Assembly: GCF_042453785.1 (NCBI RefSeq)
Contig: NC_091661.1
Span: 25,535,501-25,599,500, forward strand
Direction of reading: 5' to 3'
DNA from: Malus domestica
Taxonomy: Eukaryota; Streptophyta; Magnoliopsida; Rosales; Rosaceae
Length of the DNA: 64,000 nt
The stretch's first letter is position 1, and each line of letters opens with the position of its first letter. Below, one piece after another: positions 12,788 to 25,293 of the stretch. The notes under the pieces were generated by a model. It saw nothing but the letters and a program-made list of their open reading frames with translations, was not told where the DNA came from and made no database searches. The position numbers and the translations under genes are program-made.

Positions 12788-12935
12788 GTGCCGGCGAGGA
12801 CGAATGCGAAGTGGGGGAAGACCTCGCGACGGCTGAGTTTCTGACTTGTAACTCGTTCGGACTCGGACGCATCGGCGCGGGCCTTGGCGCGCGAGGTTTG
12901 TTGCGACGGCAAAGGTGGCAAAAACCACGGCGGCC

Positions 12936-15323
12936 ATGAGAGGGAACGTGTGGAACCGTCGGACGGTACAGAGGCTGCGGCAGTTGCTGATCTCGACCGT
13001 TGGATCGATGAAGGTGAAGCTTCTGCTGTGCTGTTGCATCGGATTCACGCTCATCGTGCTCGCCAGTCGAGCTTCGGATTTCATGGGATGGACGAGTCAC
13101 ACTGCGGCTCTGGAACGGTTCTCGGATTCCCGGTTCGTACGGTTGCTTAGATTTTTTTCCAAAAACTCTACATATCCGTATTATTCGCTAATTATTTAAT
13201 TAGGCAAACTTCCACTTGCACATAACTGTTAATCATTATATTTTTAGTAAATAATTAAGATCGTTGTTTATACTTTGATGTTCTACTTTCTGCTAATATC
13301 TATATTTAGAAGGACTGATTCCAAAGATTGATTAGAGGGAAGAAAACGGCTTGGTAGTCTGCAACAATTTCGTTTTTTCGAATATGAGTGTTTGATGCTC
13401 TGTTTATACCGGTATTGTTCGGGTCTGTTATGAGTTGTGGTGCATATTATGAATTATGGATGTTGTAGCAGGCATGATTCCGATGGAAACGGAACATTAG
13501 CTATTCGAAGATTTGGTCACTTTTCTGCTGGTTTTTTAGCCAGAATGGTCGCTGAGATTGACATAACTCCTCACTTTGGTATTTGATATTGAAAATCGAT
13601 AGAAGTGGTCTTGAGTATGATTGACGGTGGACAAACCCAGGACAACTTGTATCGATTTTCAATGTTAGGGACCAAAGTGAGGAGTTATGTCAATCTTTTT
13701 GGCTAAAAAACCCTGCTTCAACTCATTTTCCGAATTGGATAAGATTGGGAAGATTAAGCTAGCTTTGTGTTGTTCTCATTTGCTTCTTTAAAGAGCACAC
13801 TCCTAGAAAATTTTCAATTGGCTTATTGTTGATTGTATCATAGTAGAGAGATACTGTTCATTAAGCATCCATGCTGAAATTTGCAATTTGTATGCAGGAA
13901 AGGATACTCTATTGTAATGAACACATGGAAGAGATATGATCTTCTGAAGCAGTCTATTTCTCACTATTCTAGATGTCCTCGGCTTGATTCAATACATATT
14001 GTGTGGAGTGAGCCAAGTCCTCCGTCAGATTCTCTCAGAAAATTTCTGGACCACATTGTACATCTGAACACTAGAGATGGGCGACAAGTTGAATTGAAAT
14101 ACGATATCAATAAGGAAGACAGTTTGAACAACAGATTTAAAGAAATTAAGGATTTGAGAACAGATGCCCTTTTTTCAATCGATGATGATGTTATATTCCC
14201 TTGTTCTTCAGTGGAATTTGCTTTCGATGTTTGGCAAAGTGCATCGGATACAATGGTTGGCTTTGTGCCTCGTATGCACTGGATTGATCCGGTATGCCTC
14301 AATATATACATTTTCTTGTTATTTAGAGAGAGTATTATCCAACATTCTTGCTGTCTTCTCTATATCTTAAGCTTCTATGCTGGAAAATTCGTATAAATTT
14401 CTGTTTGAGGTAGAAAGTTGGTTTTGATCTATTTGAGCTCGAAACTAGGTATTGTTCTTTACTTTTTAGGCTAGCCAACGTTTACTGAAGAAACACCGTT
14501 TCTTATTAACAATTTTGCAAACTCTGTATGGCACACTTGGTCAGCTGTCTTACCAAATATATGCTCACTGTGCAGAAAGGTGATAAGAATCACTACATAT
14601 ACGGTGGATGGTGGTCGGTTTGGTGGACAGGTACATACAGTATGGTACTGTCTAAGGCAGCCTTCTTCCACAAAAAGTACCTAAGTTTGTACACAAATGA
14701 AATGCCAGCATCAATCAAAGAGTTTATAACCAAAAACAGGTTTGCACTTTTGCTTTGTTCATCTGTTTCTTTCTTTTCGAATGCTTTCATCTTATGAGCT
14801 CTCTTTGCGGGTGTGCCGGTGTGCAGTGCGTGTGTTTAGCAAAAGTTTTTTCTTAAATATGGGGTTTGATTTCACCAGGAACTGTGAAGACATTGCAATG
14901 TCCTTTCTTGTAGCAAATGCAACTGGTGCTCCCCCTATATGGGTGAAAGGTAATCATATATCCTCTGCAATGAAATTGTGTTCGTTTTGGCTTTTGAAAA
15001 CTTGGACAGGATGTTTCTGCATATTGTATTTTCACTTGTTGCATATCAGAAAGCGCTTTTGCAGTACCTTTGTCCGTTCACCGTTCATTTTTCATTTCTA
15101 TTGTGGTATTTTCTTTCCTGATTGCTTATGTCTCGCTACGCATTACTGTACTTTTCATTCAGGTAAAATATTCGAGATTGGTTCAACTGGCATCAGTACC
15201 TTAGGAGGTCATACTGAAAAAAGAACCAACTGCGTCGATAGGTTTGTTGCCGGGTTTGGACGGATGCCATTGGTACCCACTTCCGTGAAGGCCGTTGACA
15301 GCCGCAACATCTGGTTTTGGTGA
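12936..15323 (+). CDS. EPC1: GT64 glycosyltransferase, EPC1/GMT1-like
   Basis: Probable Golgi enzyme. The Arabidopsis relative EPC1/GMT1 adds mannose to glycosyl inositol phosphoceramides (family knowledge). Five exons: 12936-13132, 13898-14291, 14576-14739, 14879-14949, 15163-15323; all junctions are GT-AG and in phase, giving 328 residues. Residues about 27-44 (VKLLLCCCIGFTLIVLAS) form a signal-anchor segment as in type II membrane proteins. The GT64 domain follows from KGYSIVMNTWKRYDLL, with the metal-binding triplet DDD at 161-163 (FSIDDDVIFP), then the GGWWSVWWTGTYSM and NCEDIAMSF blocks. The ATG at 12936 is the first in frame. Intron 1 carries a palindromic repeat. The gene converges on the TPR gene, with about 660 bp between the stops. 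Confidence 0.93.
13532..13710. mobile_element. Foldback repeat family B, copy 1 (intronic)
   Basis: Lies in intron 1 of the GT64 gene. Left TTTTTTAGCCAGAATGG and GAGATTGACATAACTCCTCA mirror right TGAGGAGTTATGTCAATC and TTTGGCTAAAAAA. Inner words ATCGATAGAAGTGG and GATTGACGGTGGACAAAC recur in the copies near 18.5, 41.0 and 52.9 kb. Non-coding. Confidence 0.75.
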
Positions 15324-15984
15324 TTCCACAGCACGCTTACATATTCCTCGATCAAATCCTCGAACAACAAGAATTTCCACACTTTCAACCGGTTCTTCTT
15401 TGTCCCTCAGATGTATAATATTGAATTCTACGAAATGTATGCGTTTTTGTAACAGCAGCCAGTTTAGTGCGCTCATGTAGATTGATAATTCTTGTATTCT
15501 TACCGTGTAACACAAGGCAGGCAGTCGCTATATGGGTAATGAGATAGGTCTTTCCGTGGAAATCTTCTTACCATTTCGGCCGAACGGTTGCGAAATCGTA
15601 TCTTCTTATACAAAAACTTCATCCAAACTCAGCGTCAGATCATTCTTATTGCGATCAAACTGGATAACAAAACTGAGAGATTTCCATCAACTGATGGGTT
15701 GCATGTATTTATAATAATTTTGAGATTACATCAGGGGTTTATCAACCCTATTTAGACGGCAACATTTGAATTTGAACGATACAACATCTGTGAAATCAAA
15801 CTTTCAAACATTGAAAAATATGCTAGACCTATCAGAATTATCCTTGGATAAGGACTGCATTCCTGAATAACAGACTTCAGAGTTTAAACATGAGCTGGAT
15901 TCTTGATAACTCTGACTTGGTCTAACATACCCGTCATAATTTGTCAATTAGTTTTATGGTGAAACCTCAATTTCATCAGTTACC

Positions 15985-17933
15985 CTAGGATGTACTGAGA
16001 GGGAAGCAAGTATCTTCGGCGCCAGTGCTCCAGAGGAAATTGGCATATCTGGAGGCGTAATAGGGATTGTCTGGCTCCTCTGCCACTGCTTGCTGGTATC
16101 TCTCTTCTGCACCCCACAGGTCTTTCCTTACTATCCACAAGAAGTCCGCGTACCGGATCAAAGCCTCAGCGTCTGGTTTCTCCCCTTGCACGGCACGCCT
16201 GAAGCACTCCTCGGCCCTGCAAACGCAAACATAGATCACACAACACAGGTCAAACAAAATTACACGACAATTTGAGTCCTATCGTATGAAAAGCAAAGAA
16301 ACAATTTGATCCTAACCGAAAATCCAACTCCGGTAGAGGTCTCGATGCTACAAAATCATCACAATTACATCATGCTTAGCTGCTCAAATTCGAAACCAAA
16401 TCATTTACATAGAAATGTCGCTTGAAGCATCGAAAAACCTAACCAAATCTAGTCGTTTCCCAATGATTTTCGGTCAAGTTAGATTATGCAAAATAGTAAG
16501 CATATTGAAGCAGATAGTTTGATAAATGATGCTCACCTATCGTGATCGCGAGCCACGACATGGAGGAATTGTGCATAGTTTGAGAGCAGAAGTGCATTCT
16601 GAGGATCCTGAGCTAAACCCATCTGGTACAAAAGGTCAGTCCTAAAGTAGTGCTCATGATAATCCGGTTCGATATTCACAGTTATCGGTGACACGAATTG
16701 CTGCACCGTTGCGTGATCAAGAGCCTCATCCCTCATTTCTGACTGCCTTCTCGAAGCTTCCTCCATCACAGAGTTCCACAACTTCACATCCTCCTCTGCA
16801 GTGAACTCCTTATCATTGAACAAGGAGACACCATACATCTTCTCAAGATCAACAATGGCATGCCTGATTGAACTTTCCGAGGTCACATTGTCAAGAAAAT
16901 CGGCCTTACTGCCCTCATTCGAGGTCTTTTTCACAACCCTAGTAGAATCGTTATCGGAAATATAATCGGGTTTCGAGTAGGGTTGTTCCTCTGTCTCAGT
17001 CTCGGTCAAAGTCTCGGCCATAACAGGCAGAGGTGCTGCAGCAACAACATTGCAATTCATCGAATACACACTGAAATTCGCCAGCAAGATCATCACGTAA
17101 ACCATCAAAGTCGGCGACCCCGAAAACACCTGCTGGAACAACCATACAAATGACATGCTCATCTCTCTCTTCTGCACCGTCGCTATCACCTCCTGCAAAT
17201 CTTCAGAGTACAAACTTTCCCTTATACTCAAAGCGTGGCTATGGAGCTCATGGATTATAAACACCATGGAAGAGAATGCCTTGTTCAGGGAGCAAGAAGT
17301 AATCTCCCCTGCTCCTCCTTTAGGACCCTCTTCCCTTTGCTGCCGCTGCTTCTTCTTGATTAGCCGGAGCGAAACCGGAAACTCGAGGCTGTTGGCCTTT
17401 CTTTCCATGGCGGTTCTGACGATTTCGCTTCTCTCCGGCCAGTCCGGCGGCTCCGGATGAATCCCGAGCAGAGAGGGTTCCAACGCACTGAACTTGAAGC
17501 TTGAAAACCGCGTCGAAAAGCCGCCGCCTTTGCTGTTTTCGCCTTCTGGGTAAGTCAAAATCGGAGAGATATTCGAGGTCTTCGACGCCACAAAAGCCGG
17601 TTCCTCGACGTTCTCGTCACCGTCCTCGGAAAGATTGAACCTTTGCGCCAATCCCTCAATCTGGTTCGACAATTCTTCGTACGAGAAATCATCAAACTTT
17701 GATCTGCAAGACTGGTTCGAAGTACGTCGACGTTTCAAATCACCCGACCCGGAAGAGTTTAACCAACGAACGAACCCGCAACCCAGAGCTCCACTGCTTC
17801 TTCCACATGGTTTTGTCACAGAAGGGAAAGAAACCGAAACCCACGACGCTTTCGACGAAGAAGAAGAAACTGGTGCTGAAATCTGCATCGTGCTCTGCCA
17901 GCTCTTAGAACAGGGTACGATTCTGGAACCCAT
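15985..17933 (-). CDS. TPR-like protein, probably plastid-targeted
   Basis: Two exons: 17933-16537 and 16216-15985 (GT-AG, in phase), 542 residues. The N-terminus is rich in Ser, Arg and Lys with few acids, like a chloroplast transit peptide. Around residues 250-285 there is a hydrophobic stretch (SPTLMVYVMILLANFSVY). The C-terminal 110 residues hold TPR-like helices: DPQNALLLSNYAQFL, then AEECFRRAVQGEKPDAEALI and AEERYQQAVAEEPDNPYYA, the repeat in which each unit ends with -YA.FLW. It resembles an uncharacterised plant group of TPR-like proteins of similar length (such as At2g29670, from memory). Function unknown; a scaffold role in the chloroplast is only inference. Upstream it faces the UGT gene divergently. 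Confidence 0.87.
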
Positions 17934-18369
17934 ATCTCGAAATCAACGATCAGAATTTGGAGAAGACGATTGAGAAATATGAAATACGGACAGGCCCAAA
18001 GCCGAAAATTGCAAGGAAGAAGACGAGTGGGAAAATGGAGAAAAAGCAGTTCAGTTCACACTGATAAAGTGACATGGGAACTCCCGTGTGCAACAAAAAG
18101 TGTAGCTGCTGGAGATATTTTTAAGATAATTTTTTTTTTTTTTGGATTTTTTTGGATCCTCCAAGAAGTGTCTAACTGGGTTCTAGAAGCCTCTTGATGA
18201 ATAAGTTGCTTTTGCTTAGTATCCAACCTGACAAAAACGCATAAACACATTCTAAATTTCTAATCATGTTAAAAAAATTCAAAACCTTTGAAATCCAAAA
18301 TCGATAAGGATTTGGATATTAGCATATAACTCTTCACTGTTCAGTGATATTTAAAATATGATACATTTG

Positions 18370-18569
18370 GTCTCTGAATCTGTTCAACGTCGATTATTTT
18401 GGTCATTCCGTGAAAATCTCTGTTAAATAAGGAGAAAATGGCAAAAAAATTTCACGAAAAAACCAAAATGATTGATGGTCGACGAATTCTGATACCACTT
18501 CTATCGATTTCAAATTTTAGGAACAAGGTGAGTAATTATGCCAGTCTCATGAACTATTTTGGCTAAAAT
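18370..18569. mobile_element. Foldback repeat family B, copy 2
   Basis: Carries TTTTGGTCATTCCGTGAAAA, CCAAAATGATTGATGGTCGA, CTATCGATTTCAAATTTTAG and ends in ACTATTTTGGCTAAAAT, the same ordered words as the copies at 41.0 and 52.9 kb. The left arm is shortened. Confidence 0.65.
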
Positions 18570-19168
18570 TCCAAATATAAATTACCGAACAAAAACAAAA
18601 GATGTGCAGAAAAAAAGGATGCAGTTGCAAAAAAATTTGTTGTATGATAGAGAAATAATTTTCGCACTCAGATTTCGACATTATGCACTTGTCTTGCTCT
18701 TTCTACTTAAATATATCAAACGGAAATCAACGGAAATGAATGTGAATATCACACAATCCACGACCTCAAATTATTGAAAAAGAAAATCCGAAGAAAAATT
18801 TGGAAAACAAGGAATGAAAAAAACAATGTGTGAGATGAAGAGAACATTACATGATGGGAGACGATTATTTGGAGATCATTTCATGATTTCTCTAAACCAT
18901 TGGAGCCATCGAGGAGCAGACAACCTCACCTTCAAATTTGTACTTGTATTTTCCTTCTTTTCTTTTCTTTCTGTTGGAATTGACAGAGAGACCCAAAAAT
19001 TTTGTTGAGAAAAAATGGGCAAAAGATGGGAAGAACCAGAATAGGTTACAACTTTTTCAGGTTCTTTGTTTGTTGGCCGTAGAAAGGTATCACACTTACG
19101 TGGACAATTCCTATTGGTTCATTTCGATGATCAATTACTTTAAGATTTTTTTCCCTTACCACCGTATT

Positions 19169-19253
19169 TATCATGTTTGATGAGTTTAAATTTCGAGATT
19201 TATACAGTTGATAAATACAAATTTTAAAATTTAAACTCATATATTAGTGATAA
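19169..19253. mobile_element. Short palindrome family J, copy 1
   Basis: About 85 bp; GATGAGTTTAAATTT faces AAATTTAAACTCAT, with TTATCA at the left end and TGATAAA at the right. Related to the sequence at 28196-28277. Probably a tiny MITE. Confidence 0.5.
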
Positions 19254-19536
19254 ATAAAGGGGTGTGAATTACAACTACTTAAAGATGATCAGCAAAAATA
19301 TGCTCACTACTTTATATAAATAAGTTCGTAAATAATTTTTTCGAAAAAATAAGTTCTTAAAGTTTTTAGTGAGTGTAACCTGAGACTTGTGGTTTCAATA
19401 CAAATATTATTCGTCATCGTCATTCGAGCTGAACTTGAATTCTTTCTGTCACATTGAGATAAATTTAGTGAATTTAATAACTTTGTGTATTGAAAAATAG
19501 TTTAGGAATTAAATTTTAAGTTAATTAAATAAAAAG

Positions 19537-19691
19537 AAAACTAATAAAAAGAACTTGAAAATTTTGAATTTTAACGAAAAGAACAAAATAAATAGTAAAG
19601 TGAATAGTATCAGGATTAACTTTTTATTTTTTAGTGTAAAAATATGATTTTTCGTTAAAGTAAACAGTACTGAAAGTTTTTCGTTAAAATC
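19537..19691. mobile_element. MITE family A, copy 2
   Basis: Opposite orientation to copy 1: AAAACTAATAAAAAGAACTT at the left, AAATAGTAAAGTGAATAGTA in the middle, CAGTACTGAAAGTTTTTCGT near the right end. Diverged but complete. Confidence 0.7.
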
Positions 19692-20523
19692 ATCTTAAAT
19701 GAATTAGTTTATAAAAATAAATAAAAATCCAAAATTTACAAGTTTGCCAGAAAACAAAGGGATTATCTTTTCCGTGTATAATGATTGCAGTCGGTAAGTT
19801 TCTTTTGATAGAAAAAGGTTACAAATTTGTGGAGTATGTCGTCACAGTACCGAGTCACATGCTAGGAGTCAGGACCATGTTTTTCTCCAGATGCAGCTGC
19901 AGTTGTCGATGCTACCGACTCAACTACACACGTCTCACCACGATACGTGGACATCTGTTGCTGTGCGGTTGGCTCCAACAAATTGTTTGCACCGCAGAAG
20001 TAAAAAGAAAACCAAATTCAAAACCTAAAAGAAGAAAATCATGAAACTCTTGGATTGGAAATTGCAACCCAAATGTACAAAGGAATGGCAATATCTTGAT
20101 AGGTTGCCTTGTAAAAAAAATGGTCAATAGACCTAAACTGATAAGAAAAACACATTGGAAAAATCTTAACAATCAATGAGAAAAACACCTTGGATTAATC
20201 TAATTTTTGTGCGTGTGTGTTCAAATTGTTCCCAGTAAAAAAATAAGCCCAAAACCCACTCGGTAAATATAGACAATGATGTTCCTTATCTTTGTAAGCA
20301 ATAACATAAAAGAGGTAACGACAAAAGGAGCAGGCGGTCGACGTGTGGGATCCCAGCCTGGAATTTCCAGGGTTGCGTCATGCGTGAGCAAAATTCCCAT
20401 ATTTTATATTTTCCCAAGCTCAAGCTCAGCCGCCCCATTGACCAAAAACAAAAAAGGCTCAGCCGCCTCAGCATTATTCACCAATAAGTTCACAGGTCAC
20501 AAGCTACGATTGTGGATCCAAAA

Positions 20524-22569
20524 ATGGAGCAAAGCAAAGGCAGGAGAGTCATCCTCTTCCCACTGCCCTTCCAAGGGCACATAAACCCTACGCTAGAACT
20601 GGCCAACATTCTGCATTCCAAAGGCTTCTCCATAGCCATCATCTACACCAACTTCAACTCCCTCAATCCTTCAACCCTAAATCCACACTTCACCTACCAT
20701 TCAATCCCTGTTGACTTGACAGAAAACGAAAACTCCATCAAGGATCCCACCCTTCATCTTTCTATTCTAAATGCTAAATGTGTTGAGCCTTTCAGAGAAT
20801 GCTTGGCCGGGTTGTTATCCGACGATGTTAATTCGGAGGACCCCATTGCATGCTTGATCACGGATCCTATCTTCGACTTCACTCGATCGGTTGCAGAGAG
20901 CTTTAAGCTGCCGAGGATCGTGTTAAGGACCGGGGGTGCCGCTTCCTTCGCTGTTTATGCTGCATTTCCACTTCTCAAGGAAAAGGGTTACCTACCAATA
21001 CCAGGTACAATCTCAAGCCAACAAAACCCTATTATCAAATGTTTTTTTCTCATCGTTGTTACTAATAAATGCAATATGAGTAGATTGAAAACACCACACC
21101 GAGACTAATGACTCGTTTCAAATTATTTTTATACGTAGCACTTTTATTCTTTGTTCATAAGAGATTATGCAATATGTACTTTTATTATAAACATGTCATT
21201 ATTAAAAAAGAAAAACTAATGAAAATGGATTGAAAACTTTGAGTTTTAATGATAAGGATAAAATAAAGGGTAAAGTAAATAGTACCAGGTTTGATTTTTT
21301 AGTGTAAAAATATGGTTTTCATTAAAGTGAACTGTTGGCTTTTTGTTAAAACTCCCTATTAAAAACTCAGGTGATTCTTTGGAAAAAAAAACTTCAAAGT
21401 GATTATTATTCTAGTTCGTCTTCTTCTTCTTCATAAATCACTCTATAGATCCAAAAATGTTTTTGTTACCAGAAAACACTTTTAACACTTCTAGAAGTGA
21501 TACTATTTTGGCACTTAGACAACTTATCCATATTTGAGTTAGGCTAATTAGTCAGTTTAGCATTTTTATTCTTTGCTCTACCTCCTCATAAATTAGCATT
21601 TTAGGATATGCATTAAAAGGCAAAATATATATACTTGCTAGGAACCTTATATTTGGCTTTTTATTTTGACAATTAGATTCTCGACTAGAAGAGCCAGTGA
21701 CGGAACTTTTACCTATCAAAGTTAAAGATCTACCAATGATGGCTGATTGTGACCCTGAAGATTTCTATCAACTGATAACCAACATGGCAAATGAACCCAA
21801 GGCTTCTCATGGACTCATCTTCAATACTTTTGAAGATCTTGAAGGACAAGAACTTGCCACACTTCGCCAAGAATATTACCCCAATATTCCAATTTTCTCA
21901 CTAGGGCCATTTCACAAGTGTGGCCCTACAACCTCTTCTTCTTCAACTAGTTTGTTAGCACAAGACCAAAGTTGCATTTCATGGCTAAACACTCAAGCGC
22001 CAAAATCTGTTGCTTATGTTAGCTTTGGGAGCATTGCCGAGATAGATCAAGTTCAATTTTTGGAGGTTGCTTGGGGGTTGGCCAACAGTGGCCAACCTTT
22101 TTTGTGGGTGGTTCGACCTGGATTAGTTCAAGAGTCGGATTGGCTTGAAGCGTTGCCTGACGGGTTTCTAGAAGCGTTGAACGAGAGGGCCCATGTCGTG
22201 AAATGGGCTCCACAAAAAGAAGTGTTGGCCCACCCAGCAGTCGGAGTCTTTTGGACACACTGTGGTTGGAATTCTACATTGGAAAGCATTTGTGAAGGCG
22301 TACCTATGATTTGTACGCCATGTTTCAGTGATCAAATGGTGGATGCAAGATTTGTGAGCGATGTTTGGAAGGTAGGGTTGCAATTGGAGCATGGGATTGA
22401 GAGAGGTGAGGTTGAAAGAACAATTAGAAGACTGATGGTCGAGAAAGAAGGGGAAGAGATCAAAGAGAGAGCCTTAAAGTTGATGGAAAAGGCAAATCTT
22501 TCCCTCAAAGAAGGTGGCTCTTCATACCAATCTTTAGATGGCTTGGTTAATCATATTTTATCCTTATAA
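20524..22569 (+). CDS. UDP-glucosyltransferase, UGT76-like
   Basis: Family 1 plant glycosyltransferase that moves a sugar, most likely glucose, from UDP-sugar to a small hydrophobic acceptor in the cytosol. Exons 20524-21004 and 21677-22569 join in phase to 457 residues. Catalytic His19 sits in PLPFQGHINP and its likely Asp partner is D114 (LITDPIFDF). The 44-residue PSPG donor-binding box spans about 337-380, from WAPQKEVLAHP through HCGWNSTLESICEGVP to FSDQ; the final Gln favours UDP-glucose in this family. The single intron position and sequence style suit group H (UGT76), whose members act on hormones, terpenoids or other specialised metabolites. The acceptor cannot be told from sequence. 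The intron carries a family A MITE. An in-frame GTG 12 bp upstream was not used; the first ATG is 20524. Confidence 0.94.
21210..21356. mobile_element. MITE family A, copy 3 (in the UGT intron)
   Basis: Begins GAAAAACTAATGAAAATGG, has GATAAGGATAAAATAAAGGG and TTTTTTAGTGTAAAAATATG, ends GTTAAAACTCCC. Same orientation as copies 2 and 4. It accounts for over a fifth of the 672-bp intron. Confidence 0.8.
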
Positions 22570-22989
22570 ATCGTTTGTTTTTGAAGATGGTAATCCATCA
22601 TCTTTATCATATCCTTTGGAATTTTTCCATTTTTTTCTCTTGCCCGCTTACAAATGGTTAATTATCTTTTTCTTTATACAAGCACTATTGATGAAATAAT
22701 TATCAACCCATTATAAATAGTCAACCTAGTAGTGGATCTAATTATTAAAGGTTAGACTAGAGAGTAAGTTGATCATCGAGAGGAATGAGGTTCAAGCCAA
22801 CATAACTAATGAATCAGCCGAGCGGAAAACTAACTTAGTTGATTAGAGATCCCATGGTCTAAGTTCAATAGGCAAATTGGTTGGACATGATTCAAAGAAG
22901 TTAACACATTATATACCTCATTCCTATTATGGAAGAAGTGTGTTGTCTGCAGACGTTTTAGGTTGTATATTTATACTTAATGACAGTGA

Positions 22990-23905
22990 TATCTTATAAA
23001 TAAGAGGAATAGAGCAAACTATTTTTAATCAGTGATCACCTATGTGAGAGTAGAAATGAGTTGCTTCTATGAGTATGAGATGGCTAAATTCTCTAAAGCT
23101 CTCATGAATCCGGGATTTGTTCAGGACCAAAATGAACACAATCGTATGAACCGGAATATATTAGGATTAGTGATGTGTATTGCTTATTGTCTCGGTTTAC
23201 TGTTGTGGTGAAGTGTTCAAGATTCCATATCTATTGCATCACCAAGTAAATCCATTAAGTATTCACCAGGGTAGGTTCAAGTCCAAAAGACACATTTCCC
23301 GATGCATCTCTTGTCATCATGTACTCTCAAATTCTTCCTAATTTTTCAGTCATGTGGGGGATTGTGGGAAATTATATATTATAATTAATATTATAATATT
23401 TAATTTTTGTATGAATGAAAAATAAAAGTCATGTGTCATAGTTGAATTCAAACTCATGAGTTGTATATGTTCGTTGGAACTTTAGACAACAGTCATACTG
23501 TTTCAAAAAGGGTGGCTTGAGTTCTATATAAACTCAAGCATCCCACGTGTCTAATAGAATTAAGAGAAGAGTTTTCTCCAATGTCTTTGTAAAAATCTGA
23601 GTCGTATCTTAAGGGTAAATAATATATGAAGTTCGCCAGAGTCCGAAGATTGAAGTGTTTTGACTTCGGATTATAGATCGTTGAATCCTGTGTGACGAAC
23701 GCCTACCGAACTACAAGCAAAGAGTAGGGACGAAACTATGTCTTTAGGACATTACATTTATGCAAGCCTCAATCTCCAAGTTTGTCAGTTTTTCTAACTT
23801 TCTCTCTCGTTGTTTATATTAATTTTGTACACATGTGATGTTGTGAATCTTTTTATAATAATTATTATTGTAATTGTTGTTATTTTCATATTTTCTAATA
23901 TTGAA
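22990..23905 (+). mobile_element. Probable 3' end of a copia-type LTR element
   Basis: A polypurine-like GTGGGGGATTG at about 23354-23364 is followed by TGGGAAATTATATATT, the way plant copia 3' LTRs begin. Within the putative LTR (from 23364) are a TATA box (TCTATATAAACTC near 23524) and a downstream transcribed-looking leader. No second LTR or primer-binding site was found, and no pol frame is left. The right border is uncertain. Confidence 0.35.
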
Positions 23906-24310
23906 TACCCATAGATTTATTAAAAAAATTAAAATCCCTTAAAATTCCAATTGAATACACCTCAAAGGAAATATTTCAAGATGTTCATAGATTTGAGTAT
24001 AATAAGTGTACACGTACGAGGATCAATTCGATCACAATACTCTCGGTCAAAACATCACGAAGAACATCCGGTGTTTCCTCAAACCAACACAACAGTAATC
24101 TATATGAAGAGAAAAACCATGTTCAGTGAGCCGTTGCAGCAGCACCTTCGGATCTGGAGGGACTTCAGTATGTTACTTCATAGCTTCACATTTTCTATTT
24201 TGGACCCAAGAGCAATTCGGGCCCATCTCCCTAAGTAATTTGGTAGAAGCCCTAAGTAATTTGGTAGAAGCCCAAGTCTTCAGTCCACTGTCTTTCACTT
24301 GCAAAACTGA

Positions 24311-25038
24311 GTTGCGCCCTAGTTTTTGTTAGCGTGAGTCAAACATATTTTGTATTTATTTTGAATATTATAATTCTCTTCTTATTAGGAATTTCTTGTA
24401 TACTTATTGGATTCTATATCACCCCTCCTAGAGAGCAAAATACATTAACCCAAATTATTTGACTAGTTTTTATCTGTTTTTCGTTCTACATTTCAGTTAT
24501 GGATGAATCTCCAACGTGGAAATCATTAACAAATGCGTTGTCTTAGTTCACTTGGACAATGCGTTGTCTTAGTTAAGTGAGACGATGCGATTCGCTCCTA
24601 AAATAGAGTTAGAGTACGAGCTACATGAATCGCCATCAAATTTCAACTAAGTCTAAATGAGCTGATATACCTACCCCGTTGCAAATTTTCATAACTTACG
24701 TTGTAGACAACCGATATTGATATATCATCAAAATTTTCATAAATTTGCATATCAATATTTAAAACATTAGTTGTGCCCTAGTTTTTGTTCACGAGAGTCC
24801 ATATTTAATATTATAATTCCCTTTTTATTATTTAGGTAGTTTTCATTCTACGTTTGATTTATGGAAGAAACTCGAACGTAAAAACCACAAACAAAAGTAT
24901 GGTTTTAGTTGAGTAAAAATCACAAACAAAAAGTATGGCTTTAGTTGATTGGGACAATGCGTTGTCTTAGTTAAGTAAAACGATGCGATTCGCTCCCTGA
25001 ATAGAGGCAGACTACAAGCTACAAGAATCACCATCAAA
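24311..25038. repeat. Two-copy direct duplication
   Basis: Copy 1 is about 24311-24640 and copy 2 about 24770-25038. Shared ordered words: GCCCTAGTTTTTGTT, AATATTATAATTC, GACAATGCGTTGTCTTAGTT, ACGATGCGATTCGCTCC and ATCACCATCAAA/ATCGCCATCAAA. Copy 2 has internal repetition of AATCACAAACAAAAGTATGG-like words. Non-coding. Confidence 0.7.
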
Positions 25039-25293
25039 CAAGCATGCATTGTTCTCCCGGGCTCATAGCATTGGCTTTGATAAATAACAAATGAAATATT
25101 TTATAAGAATTGGTAATATTTTACAAGATCTGATGATCCAAAAACAAAACTAGAAATAACAAAAATCCCAGGACGGGGAAAAGCAGTAAAAAGAATATTC
25201 GCATTCAGGAGTTTACAAGTGTCGGTCCAACACAACACGAGTTGGCAGACCGAGTCAATCTCCAACCCCCAAATCAGTCAAGGCTTCTGTCTC

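Larger units (their letters stand above)
8422..12935. other. Intergenic block with nested repeats
   Basis: About 4.5 kb without a supported complete gene. It contains the inverted-repeat element at 9340-9937, an orphan exon-like fragment at 11071-11193, a second family D MITE, a 66-bp tandem duplication and, at the right edge, the CT-rich leader of the glycosyltransferase gene. GC content rises from about 12.45 kb on, as expected for a promoter and 5' UTR. Confidence 0.5.
17934..20523. other. Intergenic between the TPR and UGT genes
   Basis: A divergent promoter interval of about 2.6 kb. It contains a family B repeat, a short palindrome and a family A MITE (listed separately). From about 20270 GC and ACGTG-type words (CGACGTGTGGGATCC near 20340) increase, consistent with a UGT promoter. 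The ORF at 19781-20044 has no recognisable domain and is not called. Confidence 0.5.
22570..25293. other. Intergenic with retroelement remnants
   Basis: Sits between two convergent genes (UGT and HSPRO). It holds a probable LTR fragment at 23.0-23.9 kb and a direct duplication at 24.3-25.0 kb. The rest shows no gene. The part near 25.2 kb is likely HSPRO 3' UTR. Confidence 0.5.

Noticed and set aside
12625-13100. Overlapping open frames on both strands around the GT64 first exon
   Set aside because: They are shadows of the leader and exon 1 caused by GC-rich and CT-repeat sequence; the real frame starts at 12936.
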